Source of the DNA: an uncultured beta proteobacterium
Lineage (GTDB): Bacteria; Pseudomonadota; Gammaproteobacteria; Burkholderiales; Burkholderiaceae
Length of the DNA: 5,280 bases
Reading direction: 5' to 3'
NCBI GenBank assembly: GCA_903938955.1
Contig: CAJAFJ010000092.1
Coordinates: 1-5,280 of the forward strand
Shown here: in pieces, positions 1-5,280 of the stretch
How the letters are laid out: the number at the start of each line of letters is the position of its first letter
Position numbering within the stretch: the stretch's first letter is position 1
Program-made: the position numbers and the translations under genes
Notes under the pieces: generated by a model
What the model was told of the DNA's origin: nothing
What the model saw: the letters and a program-made list of their open reading frames with translations, nothing else
Databases searched by the model: none

Positions 1-358
1 TGGCCTTGCCGTAGCCTTCCTTGGCGGCAGCCAGCAACTTGCCTGGCGTCGCGGCCGGGGGGCTGAGGACAAAGTAAGCCACCGCACCACCCACCGCCAA
101 CAGTGAGAGCACGCCGCCGACGGCGTACCAAACCTTTTTGGATCCGGCCATGGCTTTTAATTTGGCAACAGCCTGCTTCGCCGCGTCGGGATCCGCTGCT
201 GTGGATGGAGTCGCGTGTGTTGAGGTTGTTTCAACGGGCGCTTCGTCTGCCGGCGCCTGCGGAGCCGGTGCCGCTTTGATCAAACGCCCGCCGCAGCTCT
301 CGCAGAACGCGGCACCATCTTCGTTTTTCGTGCCGCACTGGGTGCAAAAAATAGCCAT
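1..358 (-). CDS. N-terminal zinc-ribbon, single-pass membrane protein (partial, runs off the left edge)
   Basis: The reading frame starts at the ATG at 358-356 and is still open at base 2, giving 119 visible residues with no stop. Residues 1-24 form a zinc ribbon with Cys5-x2-Cys8 and Cys19-x2-Cys22 (MAIFCTQCGTKN...FCESCGG). An Ala/Pro/Thr-rich linker follows (about 28-60), then a Lys-rich stretch just before one predicted membrane helix (about 76-97), which suggests a cytosolic N-terminus. The visible part ends in a post-membrane segment beginning SPPAATPGKLL. The start is supported by AAGGA at 369-365, six bases upstream. The ribbon has the same Cys positions as the first ribbon of the protein encoded at 2529-1210, so the two may be paralogous in this part. 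The gene is third in a same-strand run and follows its neighbour by 59 bases. The rest of the protein lies outside the window, so its function is unknown; a metal-binding, membrane-anchored adaptor is an inference. Confidence 0.85.
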   Translation of the reverse strand, partial: MAIFCTQCGTKNEDGAAFCESCGGRLIKAAPAPQAPADEAPVETTSTHATPSTAADPDAAKQAVAKLKAMAGSKKVWYAVGGVLSLLAVGGAVAYFVLSPPAATPGKLLAAAKEGYGKA

Positions 359-364
359 GACCTG

Positions 365-390
365 TCCTTAAGTCAGCCTCATGGCTGACT
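365..390 (-). promoter_or_regulatory. Perfect 8-bp hairpin abutting the Shine-Dalgarno of the third zinc-ribbon gene
   Basis: On the minus strand AGTCAGCC and GGCTGACT (390-371) form a perfect 8-bp inverted repeat around a 4-base loop (ATGA). One base later comes the Shine-Dalgarno AAGGA (369-365), then the ATG at 358. Only two T residues follow the stem, so it does not look like a classical rho-independent terminator. Plausible roles are an mRNA processing or stability element between the second and third genes, or modulation of ribosome access. The dyad is seen directly; the role is inferred. Confidence 0.5.
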
Positions 391-417
391 CGAAATCAAA
401 AATTGAAAGAAGAAGGT

Positions 418-1152
418 TTATTTCAGTTTGTGTCCGCAACCGCCGCAAAACACATCATCGGGTGTGATGGTGTTATTGCATTTGGGGCAGGTGGTCGCTT
501 GCGGTGCGGGTTTAGGCGCTGGTGGTGGTGTGACCGGGCCTTGCATCACTTCTTTGAACGTGGTGGGCGCAGCGGCGGCGGCACGCGCGCTGGTGGGGGC
601 GCCGCCCATGTCAATGTGGGCAATGCCACCGGCTTGCTGTTTGATCAGGTTCTCGATCACGATGATGATTTTTTTCAGCTGTTCTTCATTGATTTCCTGA
701 CCTTCAATGACCGAGCGTTTGAAGGTGATGACGGCGGCTGCACCACTGTCTTCATTGAAGCCGATCATCAGCTCCTTGTTCAAGAAGTAATACAGGCCGC
801 CACCGATCACGCCAATCACCAAAAACAGCAGGAACGCCCAGCCATTCTGAATCGCGCTGCCGATGAACAGGCACAAAGACAAGAAGCCGAGGGCGGCCTT
901 CCAGGGTTTGTGGCTGCCGTAAAAAGAGGACGAAACGTGTCCGAACGGGGTCAGTCGGCGGATAAAGCCAGACAAAGATCCGCGTTCAAATTCAATGCGG
1001 GTGTCGCTGACCTGCAGCGTTGTTGTGGCGTCGATGCCGAGCAACGAAAAGATGAATGACCAGAAGCCGCTCTCGCGCGCCACGACCTTGACATAAGGCT
1101 CGCCCGCAGCCGGGTTGGATTTGACGCTCCAGGATTTGATAACCAGTGACAT
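418..1152 (-). CDS. Two-helix membrane protein with a C-terminal zinc ribbon, function unknown
   Basis: This is a complete 244-residue protein with ATG at 1152-1150 and TAA at 420-418. Residues about 20-80 look like a beta-rich soluble segment (TTTLQVSDTRIEFERG region). Two closely spaced predicted membrane helices follow (about 86-102 and 105-123). Residues about 124-172 look like more beta strands ending in a long amphipathic helix (NEEQLKKIIIVIENLIKQQ). This order resembles bacterial PH-like membrane domains in which a helical hairpin splits the fold, but that is a structural guess. A low-complexity Ala/Pro linker (about 184-220) leads to a terminal zinc ribbon with Cys222-x2-Cys225 and Cys236-x2-Cys239. 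The ends probably both lie in the cytosol. The Shine-Dalgarno is weak (GAAAG-like). It lies 57 bases after the upstream zinc-ribbon gene and 59 before the next, so the three are probably co-transcribed. I do not recognise a named family and assign no reaction. Confidence 0.85.
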   Translation of the reverse strand: MSLVIKSWSVKSNPAAGEPYVKVVARESGFWSFIFSLLGIDATTTLQVSDTRIEFERGSLSGFIRRLTPFGHVSSSFYGSHKPWKAALGFLSLCLFIGSAIQNGWAFLLFLVIGVIGGGLYYFLNKELMIGFNEDSGAAAVITFKRSVIEGQEINEEQLKKIIIVIENLIKQQAGGIAHIDMGGAPTSARAAAAAPTTFKEVMQGPVTPPPAPKPAPQATTCPKCNNTITPDDVFCGGCGHKLK

Positions 1153-1209
1153 GATTTACTTTCGTGAATAAAGTTGGAATGACGATGTGAAAAATGAAGG
1201 TTGGCCGCA

Positions 1210-2529
1210 TCAGTGCCTGTTGTTGTTGAAGCGTTCCTGATTGTCTTTTTGTTCTTGGCGCATCTGTACGCACTGTGCGTGGTTGGTGAACTGCGGTTTG
1301 TCGCACTGGGATTGCATGCAGAAGGCCATGGCCAGGAAGATCCGTTTTCCACAGGCTTCTTTTGGGCTGGCGGGCTCGGCGACGACCGCGGGTGCGGGCT
1401 GAACGGGCGCTGGAGCGGCAGGCGCGTGAACCGGCGCTTCTTGGGGGACCGGGGCAGGCTTTTGTACTGCCACGGGCTCTTGCTTGGGTTTTGGTTTGGG
1501 GGCAACCGCAGGTTTTGGCGTTGGCTTGGCTGGCGCAGGGGCCGGAGACGGTGCCACAACGGGTTCCGGCGCCGGTGCTGCCACGGGCATCGGCGCTGAA
1601 GCCGGTGTCGGTGCAGGCGCTGGCGCCGTTTCAACAGGCGCCGCCACGGGCGCTGGTGCCGGTGCCGCTGTCACGGCAGGCGTTGCCGCCACAGCCTCCA
1701 GCGGCGCGATGGGCGCGCTGGAACGTGTGAGAAACCAGGTTCCACCCCCCGCCAATGCGAGCACGGCCACCGCAATGCCACCCCAAAGTGCATACGGTTT
1801 GGGTTGGGACGGTGCTGCTTCCGCTTTAATAGACGGTGGCTTGAGTGGTGCTGCCGTGATCGGAGGCGCAACAGGTGTTGGTGTTGTTTCTGCTTGTGGC
1901 GCTGCGGGGCGTGAGATCACCTGGGTTTTTTCAAAATCGGGTGCTGGAGCGGCCACAGCGACTTCCACCCCTACGGGCTCAGGGGCTGGTGTTGGCACCA
2001 CCGGTACTGCTAAGGGTGCTGATATTGGTGCGGCAACGGGGACTACAGGCGCGGGCGTCGGGGTCGGTTTAGGTTCGACAGGGCGTGAGATCACCTGGGT
2101 TTTTTCAAAATCAGGTGTTGGCGCCACCGGTGCCGCTACGGGCGCTGATACTGGTACTACAAGCGCGGGCGTCGGGGTCGGTTGGGGCTCGACGGGGCGT
2201 GAAATGACCTGGGTTTTTTCAAAATCAAGTGAGTGGGCCGGAGCGGCTACTTCAACCACTGCGGGCTCTGGCACGGGTATGGGCGTCGCAGGTACTGGTG
2301 TTGGCGTGGGTGTCGGTCCGCTTGCCGAGGCCATCAATGAGCCGCAGGACTTGCAAAACTTGGCGGTCAGGCTGTTTTCGGTGTGGCACTTGGCACAGCT
2401 TGCGCTGCTGGGTGGGGCTTCAACGGCCACTACGTTGACAGCGGCGGCTTTCAGGTTGTGCCCGCAGCCTTTGCAGAACTTCGCGTTGTCGTTGTTTTCA
2501 GTGGCGCATTTTGGACAGGTGACAGCCAT
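1210..2529 (-). CDS. Double zinc-ribbon, Pro/Ala-rich single-pass membrane protein with three EKTQVI repeats and a four-Cys tail
   Basis: This is a complete 439-residue protein with ATG at 2529-2527 and TGA at 1212-1210. A good Shine-Dalgarno, GAGGA at 2540-2536, lies six bases upstream and fixes the start. Two zinc ribbons come first: Cys5/8/19/22 and Cys45/48/59/62. A Pro/Thr/Val linker then carries three exact copies of DFEKTQVISRP at residues 102-112, 140-150 and 198-208. One predicted membrane helix follows (about 247-266), with Lys before it and Arg after it. A roughly 120-residue Pro/Ala stalk leads to a C-terminal domain (about 391-439) whose cysteines 393, 404, 409 and 420 have the spacing Cx10Cx4Cx10C, before a charged Gln/Arg/Asn-rich end. 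Cytosolic ribbons and an exported stalk and tip are the likely topology. It is the first gene of the zinc-ribbon run. The function is unknown; a scaffold or Ser/Thr-kinase-linked signalling component is inferred only from the Thr motifs and architecture. Confidence 0.88.
   Translation of the reverse strand: MAVTCPKCATENNDNAKFCKGCGHNLKAAAVNVVAVEAPPSSASCAKCHTENSLTAKFCKSCGSLMASASGPTPTPTPVPATPIPVPEPAVVEVAAPAHSLDFEKTQVISRPVEPQPTPTPALVVPVSAPVAAPVAPTPDFEKTQVISRPVEPKPTPTPAPVVPVAAPISAPLAVPVVPTPAPEPVGVEVAVAAPAPDFEKTQVISRPAAPQAETTPTPVAPPITAAPLKPPSIKAEAAPSQPKPYALWGGIAVAVLALAGGGTWFLTRSSAPIAPLEAVAATPAVTAAPAPAPVAAPVETAPAPAPTPASAPMPVAAPAPEPVVAPSPAPAPAKPTPKPAVAPKPKPKQEPVAVQKPAPVPQEAPVHAPAAPAPVQPAPAVVAEPASPKEACGKRIFLAMAFCMQSQCDKPQFTNHAQCVQMRQEQKDNQERFNNNRH
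1906..2226 (-). repeat. Three dispersed copies of a 33-bp coding repeat (DFEKTQVISRP)
   Basis: The copies lie at 2226-2194, 2112-2080 and 1938-1906, in frame within the double zinc-ribbon gene. All three encode the same 11 residues. The latter two share about 32 identical bases, and the first differs from them at two silent positions in the core. The first two copies sit in a longer unit of about 78 bases that recurs at an offset of 114 bases (38 codons; about 2118-2040 and 2232-2154), pointing to tandem duplication. The intervening Pro/Ala linkers have diverged more than the motif. Confidence 0.85.
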
Positions 2530-2561
2530 GTTTTTTCCTCAACCAGTTTGTTTATTTTTGA

Positions 2562-2590
2562 CGCTTACTAACTTACGAAACGGATGTCAA
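2562..2590 (-). promoter_or_regulatory. Candidate sigma-70 promoter for the zinc-ribbon genes
   Basis: A consensus -35 box TTGACA lies on the minus strand at 2590-2585. Seventeen bases downstream is a poor -10 candidate, TAAGCG (2567-2562); TAGTAA at a shorter 14-base spacing is an alternative. The leader to the ATG at 2529 would be about 25-30 bases. The -35 match and position are good and the -10 match is weak, so this is a tentative call. Confidence 0.35.
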
Positions 2591-2639
2591 GACGTCACCC
2601 TAAAACGCTACTTTGCGAATGGGTAAGGCAGACTTCATC

Positions 2640-2679
2640 AATTCGTGTTACGAAGTGTAACGGAGCAAAAAGTCGAATT
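2640..2679. repeat. Nested inverted repeats between the glycerophosphodiesterase and zinc-ribbon genes
   Basis: An outer 6-bp dyad (AATTCG at 2640-2645, CGAATT at 2674-2679) encloses an inner 5-bp dyad (GTTAC at 2647-2651, GTAAC at 2657-2661). It lies just after the stop codon at 2686 and upstream of the candidate promoter. The arms are short and AT-rich and are not followed by a run of T on either strand, so it is not a convincing terminator. It could be an operator or chance. Confidence 0.25.
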
Positions 2680-2685
2680 TGTAAG

Positions 2686-3465
2686 CTAACGCGGGCTGGT
2701 TGGGGCAAAAAAATCCACTCTGTCGGTGATCAGCCCGTCGATGCCCAAGTCAATCAGACGTTGGGCGGCCCACTCGTCGTTGACGGTGTAACTCAGACAC
2801 CGAAACCCGGCACTTTGGGCTTGCGTCACGCTGGAGCGGTCCCACAGGGCGTGGTCGCAAACGATGGCGATGCAGCCCAGTGTCAGGGCCGTTTCCAGCC
2901 AGCCTTTCCAGAGTGATTCGAGCAACAGGCCGCGTGGTAATTGGGGCTGGGCGTCGCGGGCCGCTGCCAGTGCGTCGGGGTCGAAGGACGTGAGCAGGGG
3001 TGGCACGTCAGCGTGACGCCAGAGTCGCGCCGCGTGCTCGGCCACCACTTCGCCGGTCTGGCGTTCCAGCCCGGGCGTGGGTTTGATTTCAATGTTCAAA
3101 AAATAGCCGTTGTGCAGGCAATAACGGGCGATGTTCTCGAAAGTGGGCAGGGGCTCGCCTGCAAATGCCCGTGAATGCCAGCCACCGGCATCGAGTTGCG
3201 CCAAATCACGCCACGGGTGGTCGCCCGCCACGGCGCTGTTGCCTGCGCCCAGTTGCGCACGGGCGTTGGTGGTGCGCGGCAAGGTGTCGTCGTGCAGCAG
3301 GAAGGGCACGCCATCGGCGCTCAGTTTGACGTCGCACTCGAACATGCGGTAGCCATGGGCGGCCCCCAGCCGGAACGCGGCCAGGGTGTTTTCAGGCGCC
3401 AGTTTGCCGGCGCCCCGGTGGGCGATCCAGCGGGGGTAAGGCCAGTTTTCAAAGGTAACGATCAT
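2686..3465 (-). CDS. ugpQ: Glycerophosphodiester phosphodiesterase (cytoplasmic UgpQ type)
   Basis: Enzymes of this family (GDPD domain, TIM barrel) hydrolyse glycerophosphodiesters to glycerol-3-phosphate plus an alcohol, in phospholipid turnover and phosphate scavenging. From the ATG at 3465 the protein has 259 residues, close to the roughly 250 of UgpQ. The family signatures are present: His16-Arg17 in the AHRG motif, Glu25 in APENT, Glu43 and Asp45 in FECDV, His58-Asp59 in LLHDD, Glu126 and Lys128 in NIEIKP, then TSFDP and the terminal GIDGLITDR. These supply the catalytic histidines and metal ligands. There is no signal peptide, so it should act in the cytosol. An in-frame GTG at 3510 would add 15 residues (starting MKLLTPIHANP). 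I prefer the ATG because homologues usually begin shortly before WPYPRWIAHRG, but neither start has a good Shine-Dalgarno. The stop is TAG at 2688-2686. It is divergent from the FAD oxidoreductase gene. No transporter gene is visible beside it. Confidence 0.93.
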   Translation of the reverse strand: MIVTFENWPYPRWIAHRGAGKLAPENTLAAFRLGAAHGYRMFECDVKLSADGVPFLLHDDTLPRTTNARAQLGAGNSAVAGDHPWRDLAQLDAGGWHSRAFAGEPLPTFENIARYCLHNGYFLNIEIKPTPGLERQTGEVVAEHAARLWRHADVPPLLTSFDPDALAAARDAQPQLPRGLLLESLWKGWLETALTLGCIAIVCDHALWDRSSVTQAQSAGFRCLSYTVNDEWAAQRLIDLGIDGLITDRVDFFAPTSPR

Positions 3466-3653
3466 GGTGGGGCGGCCCGGGTTGGCGTGTATTGGTGTGA
3501 GGAGCTTCACTTCATCGATTAAACACGGGTTCAGGCGCTGTTTGGCCGGGTCACCATCACCCCAGTAGGTGAATGCTGCGCTGCGGTAATATCTCGGTCC
3601 AGTCGGGATTGACCGCGCCCCGTGTCACGTCCTGGCTGCAACCACAGAACACG
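3466..3653. promoter_or_regulatory. Divergent intergenic region between ugpQ and the FAD oxidoreductase gene
   Basis: This 188-base stretch separates two divergently transcribed genes and must hold both start regions. Weak candidates only: TAATAT at 3587-3592 could be a plus-strand -10 box but has no -35 partner at normal spacing, and TTTAAT on the minus strand around 3521-3516 could be a -10 box for ugpQ. A 5-bp dyad, TCACC/GGTGA, lies at 3551-3572. I see no strong operator, riboswitch or small gene. Confidence 0.25.
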
Positions 3654-5280
3654 ATGACCGCTCCCCTTCCGCCCCATCTCTTAATGCCTGCCGCCCGCGT
3701 GCCGCAGGAGCACGAACGCATCCGCGAAATTCCTTACAACTACACCTCGTTTTCCGACCGCGAAATCGTCATTCGCCTGTTGGGCGAGCACGCCTGGGAG
3801 TTGCTCAACCGCCTGCGCGAAGAGCGCCGCACCGGTCGCTCCGCCCGCATGCTGTACGAGGTGCTGGGCGATGTCTGGGTGGTTCAGCGCAACCCTTATT
3901 TGCAGGACGATTTGCTGGACAACCCCAAGCGGCGCGTGCTGCTGGTCGAGGCGTTGCACCACCGTTTGTCCGAAGTTGAAAAACGCCGCACCCCTGATAC
4001 CGACCCGGAGCGCGATGCGTTGGTGGGCGAGTTGCTCACGCTGGCGAGCCAGGCCGTAACGGCTTTTGATGCAACTTTTGTAGCAACAGCCGCCTTGCGC
4101 CGCAAGACCCAGCGCCTGCTGGTCAAGCTGACGGCCAAAGACAATATCAAGTTTGACGGCCTGTCGCGTGTGAGTCATGTGACCGACGCCACCGACTGGC
4201 GTGTCGAGTACCCATTTGTGGTGCTGACGCCCGATACCGAAGAAGAAATGGCCGGTTTGGTCAAAGGCTGTATTGATCTGGGGCTGACCATCATTCCCCG
4301 GGGCGGCGGCACGGGTTACACCGGCGGCGCGATTCCGCTGACCTGGAACAGCGCGGTCATCAACACCGAAAAGCTGGAGGCCATGACCGAAGTCGAAATG
4401 CTGACGCTGCCGGGCCTGTCCGAACCCGTAGGCACGGTCTGGACCGAAGCCGGTGTGGTGACGCAACGCGTGGCCGATGCGGCCGAGCGCGGTGGCTTTG
4501 AGTTTGCGGTCGACCCGACCTCGGCGGAGGCATCGTGCAGTGGCGGCAACATCGCCATGAACGCCGGCGGCAAAAAAGCCGTGCTGTGGGGCACCGCGCT
4601 GGACAACCTGGCCAGCTGGCGCATGGTGACGCCGCAGGCCGAGTGGCTGGAGGTGACCCGCATCAACCACAACCTGGGCAAGATTCACGACGCCGAGATG
4701 GCCAGTTTTGAGCTGCAGTATTTCAAGGCCGACGGCAAAACACCGCTGCGCACCGAGCGCCTCGACATTCCGGGCAAGTCTTTCCGCAAAGAAGGCCTGG
4801 GCAAGGACGTGACCGACAAGTTCTTGAGCGGTCTGCCTGGTATCCAGAAAGAAGGCTGTGATGGCCTGATCACCAGTGCCCGCTGGGTGGTGCACCGCAT
4901 GCCGACCAACACACGCACCGTGTGCCTAGAGTTTTTTGGCAATGCCAAGGATGCCGTGCCCAGCATTGTGGAGATCGTCGATTTCATGTTTGCCGAGCAA
5001 AAACGCTCGGGCGTGCTGCTGGCCGGGCTGGAGCATCTGGATGACCGCTACCTGAAAGCGGTGGGTTATGCCACCAAGTCCAAACGCGGTGGCTTGCCCA
5101 AGATGGTGTTGTTTGGCGACATTGCCGGCAACGACGCCGATGCGGTGGCCCGCGCCACCTCTGAAGTGGTGCGCATTGCCAACTCGCGCAGTGGCGAGGG
5201 CTTCATTGCCATCAGCCCGGACGCACGCAAGAAATTCTGGCAGGACCGCAAACGCACCGCCGCCATTTCCCGCCACACCA
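3654..5280 (+). CDS. DUF3683 / FAD-binding oxidoreductase, 2-hydroxyacid dehydrogenase-like (partial, runs off the right edge)
   Basis: The frame is open from the ATG at 3654 to the window edge, giving 542 residues with no stop. The N-terminal part (about 1-170), with [20 protein letters not shown] at 20-39, matches what I know as the DUF3683 region. An FAD-binding type 4 (PCMH-like) domain follows: [12 protein letters not shown] at 215-226 is the FAD pyrophosphate loop, and [20 protein letters not shown] at 287-306 is the second nucleotide-contacting segment. Residues from about 400 resemble the start of the FAD-oxidase C domain found in D-lactate, glycolate and D-2-hydroxyglutarate dehydrogenases. 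Family members are typically about 1,300 residues and continue into a 4Fe-4S and CCG cysteine-rich module, so over half is probably missing here. The substrate is unknown; oxidation of a 2-hydroxyacid with electrons passed through Fe-S centres is inferred. The start is chosen by similarity to homologues ([21 protein letters not shown]); no good Shine-Dalgarno is seen. Met11 (3684) or an upstream ATG at 3573 are alternatives. Confidence 0.88.
   Translation, partial: MTAPLPPHLLMPAARVPQEHERIREIPYNYTSFSDREIVIRLLGEHAWELLNRLREERRTGRSARMLYEVLGDVWVVQRNPYLQDDLLDNPKRRVLLVEALHHRLSEVEKRRTPDTDPERDALVGELLTLASQAVTAFDATFVATAALRRKTQRLLVKLTAKDNIKFDGLSRVSHVTDATDWRVEYPFVVLTPDTEEEMAGLVKGCIDLGLTIIPRGGGTGYTGGAIPLTWNSAVINTEKLEAMTEVEMLTLPGLSEPVGTVWTEAGVVTQRVADAAERGGFEFAVDPTSAEASCSGGNIAMNAGGKKAVLWGTALDNLASWRMVTPQAEWLEVTRINHNLGKIHDAEMASFELQYFKADGKTPLRTERLDIPGKSFRKEGLGKDVTDKFLSGLPGIQKEGCDGLITSARWVVHRMPTNTRTVCLEFFGNAKDAVPSIVEIVDFMFAEQKRSGVLLAGLEHLDDRYLKAVGYATKSKRGGLPKMVLFGDIAGNDADAVARATSEVVRIANSRSGEGFIAISPDARKKFWQDRKRTAAISRHT

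Noticed and set aside
203..235. VETTS (residues 42-46) in the third zinc-ribbon protein, the same as the start of the GarA phosphothreonine motif
   Set aside because: Only five residues match, the hydrophobic-Arg part that follows in GarA is absent, and the segment is a low-complexity linker; probably chance.
403..1059. Plus-strand open frame of 218 codons
   Set aside because: It is antisense to the two-helix zinc-ribbon protein and has no recognisable domain.
951..1634. Minus-strand open frame of 227 codons rich in Arg, Pro and Ser
   Set aside because: It is out of frame across the junction of two better-supported genes; the composition is typical of a frame-shifted Pro/Ala region.
1210..2529. 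TonB-like energy-transducing protein, suggested by the single helix and Pro-rich stalk
   Set aside because: The helix is mid-protein behind two zinc ribbons and there is no TonB C-terminal domain; the tail is a short four-Cys segment.
1484..2626. Plus-strand open frame of 380 codons rich in Gly, Ala and Thr
   Set aside because: It is antisense to the double zinc-ribbon gene and its Gly/Ala/Thr composition is the mirror of Pro/Ala codons. The minus-strand frame has ribbons, a membrane helix and a good Shine-Dalgarno.
2640..2679. Rho-independent terminator after ugpQ
   Set aside because: The arms are short and AT-rich, and no run of T follows on the minus strand.
3681..4895. Minus-strand open frame of 404 codons
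   Set aside because: It lies fully opposite the FAD oxidoreductase gene, whose plus-strand frame shows clear family motifs. Long antisense frames are common in G+C-rich genes.

Overview
The window looks like chromosomal DNA from a G+C-rich betaproteobacterium, most likely a member of the Comamonadaceae (Rhodoferax/Polaromonas-like). This rests on the close match of the remembered family sequences for the DUF3683-type FAD oxidoreductase and the cytoplasmic glycerophosphodiesterase, and on G/C-biased third codon positions. The genus is an inference. I see no rRNA, tRNA, insertion sequence, CRISPR array or phage gene.

Layout. Bases 1-2529 hold three consecutive minus-strand genes, read right to left, with gaps of 57 and 59 bases. 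Each encodes a membrane protein carrying CxxC...CxxC zinc ribbons. The first (2529 to 1210) has two N-terminal ribbons, three copies of a DFEKTQVISRP motif, one membrane helix, a long Pro/Ala stalk and a small C-terminal domain with a symmetrical Cx10Cx4Cx10C pattern. The second (1152 to 418) has two adjacent membrane helices inside a possible PH-like fold and a ribbon at its C-terminus. The third (358 to beyond base 1) has one N-terminal ribbon and one membrane helix and is cut by the window edge. A perfect 8-bp hairpin sits one base before the Shine-Dalgarno of the third gene. A candidate sigma-70 promoter with a consensus -35 box lies upstream of the first.

Bases 2686-3465 (minus strand) encode a complete UgpQ-type glycerophosphodiester phosphodiesterase. 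It is transcribed in the same direction as the zinc-ribbon genes, but a 156-base gap holding the candidate promoter separates them. After a short divergent intergenic region, the plus strand from 3654 to the right edge encodes the N-terminal 542 residues of a large DUF3683/FAD-binding oxidoreductase, normally fused to a C-terminal iron-sulfur module that lies outside the window.

The glycerophosphodiesterase and the oxidoreductase look like ordinary metabolic genes. The zinc-ribbon trio is the accessory and poorly described part. Its architecture (cytosolic ribbons and Thr-containing motifs, a membrane helix, an exported stalk and a Cys-rich tip) suggests a trans-envelope scaffold or signalling assembly. 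I infer, without proof, that it may be linked to Ser/Thr kinase and FHA-type recognition. No function can be assigned from sequence alone.
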